NCBI GenBank assembly: GCA_900543945.1
Contig: UQTN01000028.1
Span: 1 to 20,570, forward strand
DNA: 20,570 nucleotides
Source: an uncultured Collinsella sp.
GTDB taxonomy: Bacteria; Actinomycetota; Coriobacteriia; Coriobacteriales; Coriobacteriaceae
Direction: 5' to 3'
Shown here piece by piece: positions 1 through 5,858 of the stretch (position 1 is its first letter; the number at the start of each line of letters is the position of its first letter). The position numbers were made by a program, and so were the translations under genes. Below the pieces are notes generated by a model. That model did no database searches and was not told the origin of the DNA. It worked only from the letters and a program-made list of their open reading frames with translations.

Positions 1-1382
1 GCCGCAGGCTCGGCTTCCGGTTGCCCTGAGTCCGCTGCCTCGGCTTCTGCGGACGCGCCGTCCTCGCGTTCCTCGTCGATCAAAAGCGCTTCGCGCGTTT
101 GTGCGGCGGCGCTTCGAATGTGCCCCAGCTGACTCAGATCGATATCGATCTTGACGGGCTGGTGTGCGGCGTCCCACGAAAGCCATGCCACAATCTCGTC
201 ATCGATAATCTTGGCCAGATATTTGGGGACCTTTTCTTCCTTAAGGGGATGGGCGGGGTCCAGCGCCAGGCGCAGGCGTTGGTCGCAGGCGCGCATCATT
301 TCACCGAGCTTGCTGCTCTTTTGCCTACTGCCATGGATACGCATGCATTCCCAAAAGCCGTTTTGGCAACGGTAGATATGGATAGGATCCAGGCGGTATT
401 CGCAGTCCTCGTGGCGCTCGGGCGCAAAGAATACGGCCGAGGCAAACATGGTGTAGGGCATGGCCGTCTCCTCCCCAAATAAACTCGCCACGATGCCGGT
501 CTTTCGGTGCGTGTCATAGTAGCGCGCCATGCGGACATACACGGCGCATGCCACGTGGCGCAGATCGCGGTGGTGGCTGCGGTCGAGCCGCGAGTTACTT
601 AGGTTGTACGTGGAGAGGGCGTTGATGGCGGCCATGAGTCGCTCCTCGCGCACCTCATCGGGCGGAAGGGGGAGCGTGGGCTCGGAGGTTTTGCGACGCG
701 TAGGGGTCTGGCCGGACGGCGCCGGTGCTGGTACAAGGTCTCGTGCCGCGCGCCGCAGCTCGATAAGGGCGTTATCGAACATGACGGTTTTAGAATCACG
801 AAGCAGCTTGGGGTCGAGCCCGTGGAACACGGCGTAGTCCTGCAACCACACGCGTGCAAACCGGTCGATGCCGGGCTCGAAGGCGCGATAGACATCCCAA
901 AAGGCCTTGATCTTGTTAAAACCATCGAGCGGATTATCTACGCCAATGCCGCAAATCAGCTCATAGAGATACAGAAAGGCAAAGGACGTAGACGTTTCCT
1001 CGACGGTTCCGCGGCGCACTTGGGCACGCCAGGTAAAGTAGCCGCGCAGTTGCCGGTCGCTCATGGCGTTGTAGGTGGGAAAGTACGACTTAAAGGTGCC
1101 GTTGTAGGGGCAGTCGTCCTCAAAGTCGGCCATCAGCAGGCCTTGGCGGTAGAAAAGCTCGGCTTCCGAAAGCCAACGACCCGCGCCGCCCTTGGGGTCA
1201 TCCTGCCAGCGCGATATTTCGCGCATTTTGCGGTACTGGTCGGGGAGGAAATTCTGCATCTGTCGGCCGGTTTTGAGAATCGGCTCGTCTGCGTAGATTT
1301 CGTTTGAGAAGCGGGCGGACTGATGGGTCCGGGCCTCGGCCATAATGCGCTCGATGAGCATCTTGATGTCCTGGTCGGCCAC
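1..1382 (-). CDS. TerB_N/TerB_C domain protein (3' end outside window)
   Basis: A single open frame runs from a GTG at 1382 through the left edge, so 460 codons are visible and the C-terminus is missing. The start is set by AGGAGAGGAG just upstream. Around residues 70-200 the protein matches my memory of the TerB N-terminal domain: the stretch YNAMSDRQLRGYFTWR (about 104-119), followed by a helical FLYLYELICGIG segment. From about residue 240 to 430 a second domain resembles TerB_C, ending in a segment with IDLSQLGHIRSAAAQTREAL. Beyond it lies an acidic Ala/Glu-rich linker that runs off the window. Proteins with these paired domains are linked to tellurite-resistance-type (TerB) stress and phage-related systems, but no biochemical role is established. 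No ter genes are visible next to it, although the downstream side is not in view. The family call is from recall, not a search. Confidence 0.75.
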   Translation of the reverse strand, partial: MADQDIKMLIERIMAEARTHQSARFSNEIYADEPILKTGRQMQNFLPDQYRKMREISRWQDDPKGGAGRWLSEAELFYRQGLLMADFEDDCPYNGTFKSYFPTYNAMSDRQLRGYFTWRAQVRRGTVEETSTSFAFLYLYELICGIGVDNPLDGFNKIKAFWDVYRAFEPGIDRFARVWLQDYAVFHGLDPKLLRDSKTVMFDNALIELRRAARDLVPAPAPSGQTPTRRKTSEPTLPLPPDEVREERLMAAINALSTYNLSNSRLDRSHHRDLRHVACAVYVRMARYYDTHRKTGIVASLFGEETAMPYTMFASAVFFAPERHEDCEYRLDPIHIYRCQNGFWECMRIHGSRQKSSKLGEMMRACDQRLRLALDPAHPLKEEKVPKYLAKIIDDEIVAWLSWDAAHQPVKIDIDLSQLGHIRSAAAQTREALLIDEEREDGASAEAEAADSGQPEAEPA

Positions 1383-1419
1383 CGCTTCTCCTCTCCTAAC
1401 GCAGCTTCGGTGACCTCAT

Positions 1420-1425
1420 ATCATA
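1420..1425 (-). promoter_or_regulatory. Putative extended -10 of the TerB-type gene
   Basis: On the minus strand TGCTATGAT gives an extended -10 (TGn plus TATGAT, five of six consensus bases). It lies about 38 bp upstream of the GTG at 1382. Seventeen bases further up is CGAACA, a poor -35, which is tolerable with an extended -10. The transcript would have a leader of about 30 nt carrying the AGGAGAGGAG ribosome site. Confidence 0.45.
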
Positions 1426-1470
1426 GCACAGCATCAAACAGGTGTTCGAGATACTGCTGCGTAGATAGAT

Positions 1471-2187
1471 TTAGAACAGGAGGGCGTAGATGACGGCGAT
1501 GACGACGGAGGGGAGCATATTGGCCGTGCGGAAGGTCTGAGGACGGATGAGGTTGACGCCGACGCAGAAGATGAGCATGGAGCCTACGAGCGAAAGGCTG
1601 TCGAGGGCTGCCGTGGTCATGATGGGGGAGAGTGCGCCGGCAAACAGCGTGATCGTCCCCTGGAACACGGCGACGGGCAGGGCGGAGAAGATGCAGCCGC
1701 GGCCGAGCGAGGCCGTCATGGTGCAGACGATGATGCAGTCCAGTGCGCCCTTGAGAGTGAGCGTGGACCAGTCGCCGAGCAGACCGTCCTGAATCGAGCC
1801 CACGATGGCCATGGCGCCGATGCACACCGTGAGTGAAGTCGAGACAAAAGCGTTGGTGAACTCGTTATCGCCCTCGCTGCCGGTTTTGCGCTTGAGCCAT
1901 TCACCGAGGTTTTGAATGGCGGCTTCCAAGTTGACGGCCTCGCCGATGAGCGAACCGAGCGCAAATGAGACGATGAGCATGGTGGTACCGGTGGTCGACA
2001 GCGCCTTTCCATCGATGACGAGCATCTTTTGCATGGTGCCGCCCAGGCCGATAAACAGGACGCACAGCCCCGATGCTTTCATGAGCGTGTCTTGGATGCA
2101 CGGTGTAATGAAGCGGCCGCCCGCTAATCCCAAAAGACCGCCCGCAACTAAAAGCACAACGTTGATGACTGTTCCCAAGCCCGGCAT
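1471..2187 (-). CDS. DUF554 family membrane protein (YdfK/YqgA-like)
   Basis: A 238-aa, strongly hydrophobic protein. The N-terminus MPGLGTVINVVLLVAGGLLG and the later glycine-rich segment GLCVLFIGLGGTMQKML are typical of DUF554 proteins, which are predicted multi-pass inner-membrane proteins of about 230 aa and unknown function, so the length is right. The start is the ATG at 2187, because TACAGGAGGGCTC directly precedes it. An in-frame ATG at 2256 would add 23 residues containing three polar or Cys-rich turns and no ribosome site. Upstream (minus strand) lie a short inverted repeat at 2205-2217 and an AT-rich CTTATATAAC at 2264-2273 that could serve as a -10. The gene follows the surface cluster at 118 bp with no visible terminator between them, so read-through is possible. 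I infer a transport or membrane role but cannot name a substrate. Confidence 0.85.
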   Translation of the reverse strand: MPGLGTVINVVLLVAGGLLGLAGGRFITPCIQDTLMKASGLCVLFIGLGGTMQKMLVIDGKALSTTGTTMLIVSFALGSLIGEAVNLEAAIQNLGEWLKRKTGSEGDNEFTNAFVSTSLTVCIGAMAIVGSIQDGLLGDWSTLTLKGALDCIIVCTMTASLGRGCIFSALPVAVFQGTITLFAGALSPIMTTAALDSLSLVGSMLIFCVGVNLIRPQTFRTANMLPSVVIAVIYALLF

Positions 2188-2204
2188 GAGCCCTCCTGTA
2201 TTGA

Positions 2205-2217
2205 TGCCAACGTGGCA
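2205..2217. promoter_or_regulatory. Short inverted repeat TGCCA-ACG-TGGCA upstream of DUF554 gene
   Basis: Perfect 5-bp arms around a 3-nt spacer, placed 18 bp before the DUF554 start. It could be an operator overlapping the transcript start, or chance. The overlapping octamer GTGGCAAT at 2212-2219 also occurs in the arms of the longer repeat before azlC at 10325-10360. Confidence 0.25.
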
Positions 2218-2305
2218 ATCGTAGCAGAACGAAATGCGAGGCACATCGCGACTCATCTAATACGTTATATAAGTGGTGTTAGGAATGATGCGCAGCATTT
2301 AAGCC

Positions 2306-3736
2306 TCAGGTGGTTGTCGGGACATAGGGATAGTAGTCAAAGCGCAGTGTCATAAGCCGCTGTGGGGATTCAATAGCCGCGGCGATGATATTGGCATCGC
2401 GGGCGCGATCAAACCCTTCGAGTTCGATCTGATACGAGACGTCTTGCATAATGTCCAGACGCCGCCAGGCTAGGAGTGTGTCGCCATCGAATTCCAAGGT
2501 CTTGTCTCCGTCTGGAGCAACGGCGTATAGACGCAGTTTAGCGGTGGTTGCAGGGTCGACAACCGTGACCTTTTTAATTTCGTTTCGAGTATTCTTGGCG
2601 CCCAACAAGGTGAGCAGTGTTGGGGCCACGACCTCGCCCGATGGCAAAAAGACGACTTCGATGGATTCGGGAAATGCGATGATGGCCGACTTGCGGACGG
2701 GCTGATTGGCGGCAGCAACTTCGATGCTTGCAGCGTCGATGACCTCCGTGTGGTCGAGCGCGGCAAGCACGCAGCAGTTACCTTCATCGATCTCTTGAGG
2801 ATCAGCAAACCCCAGACTGTCCGCGAGCTCGGTATCGTTTGGATCGGTAGCGGGCTCATTCGGTGCTTCGAAAGAAGCTGGGACGCTGTTTGTCGGCGGC
2901 GGTGTGTCGCCCGTACCTGCTTCTTTGTCCGCGCTCTCTTCTTGTATGGTTGCGTTGATGGGTTCGTCGTTTGAGGGGAGCGTCTTGGTGTCAAGCGCGG
3001 AGGGGAGAATTCCGATGGCTCCGGATCCGTTCCACTCCATTTCGAGAAGCGCCGGGTCGGCAAGAATGCGTTGCCTGCTTTGCGCTTGGGCATCGATTTC
3101 AATAGGGCCTGCTTCTATCCCTCGTGTAAGGCTGAGTGATCCTGCTGGCTTCTCGAAATGAGCGTCTGTGTCTTTGGTGCTGACGGCGTAGAACAGCAGG
3201 GACGCTTCTCCCGCCGCGATGGCATCGGTACCGGCTTTGGTCAGCCGCAACGATGCCGTGAATGAGAGGGTGGGCTGCGTGTCGTCTGCATTCGCGGCGG
3301 CGCAGCCCAGACATATACCGCCTCCTTTCTCGAAAAACGCACCGTCGAAGGCGACCTTCGCTCCGTTCGCCGAGTCATCGACCGAAGCGATATCGATGCG
3401 CAACCCCAAATCGCACGGATCGCCATCTGCATCGAGCACAATCGAGCGCCACGTGCAGACGGCGCACCCCGCCTGGGAGCCGTTTGCCTTGTTCGAACGA
3501 TTGATATCCACGACTATCGAGCCGTCCGTATTACGACGAAGGCATCCCGAGGTTGAGATTGCGGCCTGTGCGAACGAAAAACGCTTGCACGCAATGACGC
3601 TCGACGGATTTGGTGCGGAGCTTAGGGCTGCTGGTAAGGAGTCTGCCATGACGGGAGTCGCCCAAGCGGCGACAGGCGTTCCGGTTGCGAGCGCGCCGCA
3701 GAGTGCGACGACGGGCAAAAGGTTCTTCGATGCCAT
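2306..3736 (-). CDS. Secreted 476-aa surface-cluster protein, unknown function
   Basis: The ATG at 3736 is preceded by CTAAGGAGACCCC, a clear ribosome site. Residues 1-31 form a signal peptide: basic start MASKN, hydrophobic core, then an Ala-rich region ending around TPVMA. The exported part is predicted to be beta-rich, with an N-terminal domain (about 45-215) holding two CxxC pairs (CAVC, CLGC) and other cysteines that could form disulfides. A Pro/Glu/Thr/Asn-rich acidic linker (about 250-310) follows, then a C-terminal domain (about 349-471). That last domain resembles the 199-aa protein of the same cluster: an FPESIEVVFLPSGEVV segment and a terminal MTLRFDYYPY strand. No sorting signal or C-terminal membrane helix is present, so it is either released or held by a partner. 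It is last in the five-gene cluster, 18 bp after the LAQTG gene. I do not recognise a named family. Confidence 0.75.
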   Translation of the reverse strand: MASKNLLPVVALCGALATGTPVAAWATPVMADSLPAALSSAPNPSSVIACKRFSFAQAAISTSGCLRRNTDGSIVVDINRSNKANGSQAGCAVCTWRSIVLDADGDPCDLGLRIDIASVDDSANGAKVAFDGAFFEKGGGICLGCAAANADDTQPTLSFTASLRLTKAGTDAIAAGEASLLFYAVSTKDTDAHFEKPAGSLSLTRGIEAGPIEIDAQAQSRQRILADPALLEMEWNGSGAIGILPSALDTKTLPSNDEPINATIQEESADKEAGTGDTPPPTNSVPASFEAPNEPATDPNDTELADSLGFADPQEIDEGNCCVLAALDHTEVIDAASIEVAAANQPVRKSAIIAFPESIEVVFLPSGEVVAPTLLTLLGAKNTRNEIKKVTVVDPATTAKLRLYAVAPDGDKTLEFDGDTLLAWRRLDIMQDVSYQIELEGFDRARDANIIAAAIESPQRLMTLRFDYYPYVPTTT

Positions 3737-3754
3737 GGGGTCTCCTTAGCTAAT

Positions 3755-4036
3755 TTAGTGTGGCCTGTCCGTGTTTCGTTTCTGGCTGCGTTTGATGTGC
3801 AGACCGAGGCCGGCGGTTCCCGCGCCTGCTGCCGTGGCGCCTGCTGCCAAGAGCCATCGTCTGTCGCCTGTCTGAGCCAACGGTTCCTCGCGGCAGCCGC
3901 GGTCGAGCTCCGAGAGGTCGACCGTCACCTGCGTGGCGGCCTGCGCCTGTTCTTGCTGGGCAAAGGCCATGGCTGGCCCAAACGCTAGGATACTGACGGC
4001 GGCGGCCAGGGCGACGGCCTTATGCCGTGTGCGCAC
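3755..4036 (-). CDS. Tiny LAQTG sortase-anchored surface protein
   Basis: A 93-aa protein from GTG 4036. It has a signal peptide (VRTRHK, hydrophobic core, cleavage likely after AMAFA, residue 26) and a C-terminal cell-wall sorting signal: LAQTG at residues 53-57, then a hydrophobic Ala/Gly-rich segment (about 61-80) and a basic tail (KRSQKR). LPXTG-like signals of the LAXTG type are known substrates of class E sortases in high-GC Gram-positives. Only about 30 residues lie between signal cleavage and the sorting motif, including one cysteine (C48), so the anchored product is a peptide-sized stub. A TTG at 4066 is in frame and would add 10 residues. The GTG is preferred because the signal peptide then starts normally. 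The start overlaps the upstream gene's end by 17 bp, suggesting translational coupling. No sortase gene is in the window. Confidence 0.7.
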   Translation of the reverse strand: MRTRHKAVALAAAVSILAFGPAMAFAQQEQAQAATQVTVDLSELDRGCREEPLAQTGDRRWLLAAGATAAGAGTAGLGLHIKRSQKRNTDRPH

Positions 4037-4619
4037 CGGGCTCGACCGTCCAGGTGATCGTTGCAACCTGATCGCCTTCGCCGGTTACGCGGAAGATGTC
4101 GCGCGTGACGCGGGCGACGTTTCCGCTTGTCTTGAGCTTAATTTTGTCCGTGCCGCCGGCAATGCCCTGGTAGCCCATGTCGAAGGCTGCATTCTTGGAA
4201 AGATCGAGGCCCGTCTCCTGCATTGCGGCGCTGGCGTTCTGGAGTGCGCCGTCGGGGCCGACCTTAAAGTCGATGGAATTCTGCGCGGTTCCGGCCTTGG
4301 CGTCGGCGGCAATGGTCCAGGTGTTCATGGCGTCGATCTTCATGTTGGTGACATGGATGCCGTAGGCCGAATGATTGTCGATGGTGGTCGCGTCTTCTGA
4401 GGGGCCCTGAAGCGTGCCGTCGGCCTTGGCGACGAAGGGAATAACCGTCGGAACTTTGAACTCTACGTTGTCGATCTCGGTCCTGACCATTACTTTCGTG
4501 GTTCCAACGCGCCCGGCTGCCAGAGCTGGCGTCGGGGCGGCGCCCATTGCGAGCGCGAGCGCGAGCCCTGCGCCCACGACGAGCGCTCTGGCTCCGTTCA
4601 TGTTCCTGGTGATGTCCAT
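4020..4619 (-). CDS. Secreted 199-aa surface protein with beta-sandwich-like module
   Basis: The ATG at 4619 follows AGAAAGGAACGACC. A signal peptide spans residues 1-34 with a probable cleavage after PALA. The mature protein is rich in Thr, Asp and Gly and predicted to be all-beta. VPTVIPFVAKADGTL (about 56-70) opens the module, SAYGIHVTNMKID follows, and it closes with VATITWTVEPG (about 185-195). Proteins of this layout occur on the surface of Coriobacteria and some Firmicutes, where they resemble WxL-like or pilin-like modules. That likeness is from memory, and no WxL signature is clear. It lies 90 bp downstream of the membrane-anchored 169-aa gene and overlaps the LAQTG gene. No enzyme motif is visible. 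A structural or adhesive role is inferred from location only. Confidence 0.75.
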   Translation of the reverse strand: MDITRNMNGARALVVGAGLALALAMGAAPTPALAAGRVGTTKVMVRTEIDNVEFKVPTVIPFVAKADGTLQGPSEDATTIDNHSAYGIHVTNMKIDAMNTWTIAADAKAGTAQNSIDFKVGPDGALQNASAAMQETGLDLSKNAAFDMGYQGIAGGTDKIKLKTSGNVARVTRDIFRVTGEGDQVATITWTVEPGAHTA

Positions 4620-4639
4620 GGTCGTTCCTTTCTATTCGC

Positions 4640-4656
4640 CGCGGGCCGTCCCCGCG
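4640..4656. repeat. Intercistronic hairpin in the surface cluster
   Basis: CGCGGG-CCGTC-CCCGCG is a perfect 6-bp GC stem with a 5-nt loop in the 90-bp gap between the 169-aa and 199-aa genes. No T-run follows on the minus strand, so it is not a normal terminator. It could be an RNA processing or stability element that sets different levels for the genes either side. Confidence 0.35.
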
Positions 4657-4709
4657 ATGATTGGACGAATGCTGGTGAATTGCGTGCGGTGCCGCGTCGG
4701 CCGAAAAAG

Positions 4710-5219
4710 CTAGTTCTCGGCTTGCTCAACCCGTACCTTGACACGTGTCGGATTGCCGTGGCTGTCGAGGGTCTTGGCATCGAGTGCCTGGATCTCGATG
4801 TATGCCTCGCCTTCTTTGATGTCGCCGGCGGGGCACGTCTCGATTGTCTTGCCGGTCTCGACCACACCGGATTCGTACATGGTCTCGTCGTTTTGGATGA
4901 CGCGGAATCGCTGGGGAAATTTATTGTCTTGGACGTTTTGCACGTTGACGCGCAGCTTGCCGTCCTCCTGTAGCTGAGCGACCGGCGCGACCGAAATCGT
5001 CATCATGTTGTCGCGGACGATGGCATCGAGCTCATCTTGGATTTCTTGTCGCGATTTGCCCTCTGCCGTCGTGACTGAGGCACCCGCTTCGGGCACGGGC
5101 TGCGACTGCCAGGCGTATAGCCCTACGGCGATGAGGGCGCAGACGATAGCCAGGCAGACAACGACGAGTTTCTTGCGACGCCCCAGTCCTGCGAGGCGGG
5201 GCGGCTTCTTCGCACTCAT
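4710..5219 (-). CDS. Single-pass membrane-anchored extracytoplasmic beta-domain protein
   Basis: A 169-aa protein with a short basic cytoplasmic end (MSAKKPPRLAGLGRRKK), one membrane helix (about 18-36) and an outside domain. The outer domain starts with a helical stretch (about 55-72), then MMTISVAPVAQLQEDGKLRV, NKFPQRFRVIQNDETMYESG and GDIKEGEAYIEIQALD. This pattern resembles small Gram-positive membrane-anchored proteins whose outer domain reads like SINxxPxF..DG..L.I.N and ..IYxSG. They often sit beside secreted surface proteins, and their function is unknown. The ATG overlaps the preceding gene's stop (ATGA, 5219-5216), so translation is coupled. It is probably a membrane-side partner of the secreted proteins encoded after it (inference). 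Confidence 0.75.
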   Translation of the reverse strand: MSAKKPPRLAGLGRRKKLVVVCLAIVCALIAVGLYAWQSQPVPEAGASVTTAEGKSRQEIQDELDAIVRDNMMTISVAPVAQLQEDGKLRVNVQNVQDNKFPQRFRVIQNDETMYESGVVETGKTIETCPAGDIKEGEAYIEIQALDAKTLDSHGNPTRVKVRVEQAEN

Positions 5220-5512
5220 GCGGCGTCCTTGGTGGTGTAGACACGTGCGAACGTGGACGGGTCCGCTCCAAAGAGCATGTGAAGCATCAGGCGGCGCGAG
5301 TAGATGAGCTCGTCAAAGTCGTGAGGGAGCTCGATGTCGTGGATACGCGCGATGTGGTGGGCGAGCGCCGAGAACGACTCGGGGTCGCAGATAACATCGG
5401 TGGTGACGTGGTAGACCGCCGTATCGGGGAACGCCTCTTCGTCGAAAGGCAGGAGATAGGGATCGTCGTCGACCTCGATGGCGACGCCGTACTGGGGCCA
5501 GTAATATGCCAT
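5216..5512 (-). CDS. 98-aa conserved-looking cytoplasmic protein, first gene of the surface cluster
   Basis: The ATG at 5512 follows GGGAGGTTCCC. The 98-aa protein is acidic, has no signal peptide or membrane helix, and ends with a 4-bp overlap onto the membrane-anchored gene. The order YYWPQYGVAIEVDDD, then TAVYHVTTDVICDPESFSALAHHIARI, loosely recalls the later part of a nuclease-like (DUF559/PD-(D/E)XK type) fold, in which an (I/L)E-x-D strand is followed by a V-V-x-V-T strand and a final helix. If so, the N-terminal catalytic half is missing and it would be a remnant or a repurposed fragment. That is a guess. What is certain is an intact, well-initiated short frame co-transcribed with surface genes. 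Confidence 0.65.
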   Translation of the reverse strand: MAYYWPQYGVAIEVDDDPYLLPFDEEAFPDTAVYHVTTDVICDPESFSALAHHIARIHDIELPHDFDELIYSRRLMLHMLFGADPSTFARVYTTKDAA

Positions 5513-5534
5513 GGGAACCTCCCTGCTTCTGGGG

Positions 5535-5556
5535 CCAAAACTTCTATCGGTTTTGG
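5535..5556. promoter_or_regulatory. Inverted repeat CCAAAAC-N8-GTTTTGG before the surface cluster
   Basis: Perfect 7-bp arms with an 8-nt spacer, 23 bp upstream of the ATG at 5512. The position suits an operator at the transcript start or a small leader hairpin. The arms are AT-rich and no T-run follows. Confidence 0.4.
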
Positions 5557-5585
5557 TTGTCGACGCCGACCGTATCAGCCGCTAC

Positions 5586-5622
5586 TTGACCAATTTCTGA
5601 CCAAATGCTTGACGGATTGACA
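5586..5622. repeat. Spaced TTGAC-type direct repeats
   Basis: TTGACCAA (5586) and CTGACCAA (5597) repeat with an 11-bp period, followed by TTGAC at 5609 and TTGACA at 5617. On the other strand the first two read as TTGGTCA boxes. One helical turn between copies suggests tandem binding of a regulator. TGGTC half-sites recall GntR/FadR-subfamily operators, but those are normally inverted, so the assignment is open. Confidence 0.35.
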
Positions 5623-5641
5623 TCTCCGCAGGTAAAAGGTG

Positions 5642-5665
5642 GAAAAAATTACTTCAACTTTTTTC
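5642..5665. repeat. AT-rich dyad GAAAAAA-N10-TTTTTTC
   Basis: Perfect 7-bp arms with a 10-nt spacer in the middle of the divergent region. There is no GC stem, so it is not a terminator. It could be a regulator site, a bent segment or an UP-type element. Confidence 0.3.
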
Positions 5666-5748
5666 GAGCGACAATCGAGCGGTCGGCGACGGCGGGGCGA
5701 TATGTGTCAAAAGCGTCGTCTGCCGAGGAAGCCTTGCCGTTCGCCGAA

Positions 5749-5776
5749 TTGCACAAACGTAAAAATCGCCAATTAT
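5749..5776 (+). promoter_or_regulatory. Weak candidate promoter of the Ldh/Etf operon
   Basis: TTGCAC (5749-5754) and AATTAT (5771-5776) are 16 bp apart. Both are imperfect matches to -35 and -10. Transcription would start near 5783, inside the GAGAC-G-GTCTC dyad, giving a leader of about 75 nt. Confidence 0.3.
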
Positions 5777-5777
5777 G

Positions 5778-5788
5778 GAGACGGTCTC
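5778..5788. promoter_or_regulatory. Dyad GAGAC-G-GTCTC at the putative transcript start
   Basis: Perfect 5-bp arms around one base, abutting the candidate -10. A repressor bound here would block the Ldh/Etf promoter. The palindrome CGTCGACG follows at 5794-5801. Confidence 0.3.
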
Positions 5789-5858
5789 GAACACGTCGAC
5801 GAAACGATGCGGTAACATCTCCCTGCAAACACTGTAGTTAGCTAAAGGGGGAGTTCGC

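Larger units (their letters stand above)
5513..5858. other. Divergent control region, no gene seen
   Basis: A 346-bp non-coding stretch between two divergently transcribed units: the surface cluster to the left and the Ldh/Etf operon to the right. It is less GC-rich than its neighbours in the middle. It holds a CCAAAAC/GTTTTGG dyad, a run of TTGAC/CTGAC repeats, an A6/T6 dyad, a weak promoter toward the right and a GAGAC-G-GTCTC dyad, each listed separately. Small open frames here lack ribosome sites and were not called. Confidence 0.6.

Noticed and set aside
822..1307. 161-aa plus-strand open frame in the first gene
   Set aside because: Antisense to the TerB-type frame, which has recognisable domains and a good ribosome site.
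5605..5841. 78-aa plus-strand open frame in the divergent region
   Set aside because: No ribosome site, no hydrophobic or domain pattern, and it spans the repeat-rich control region.
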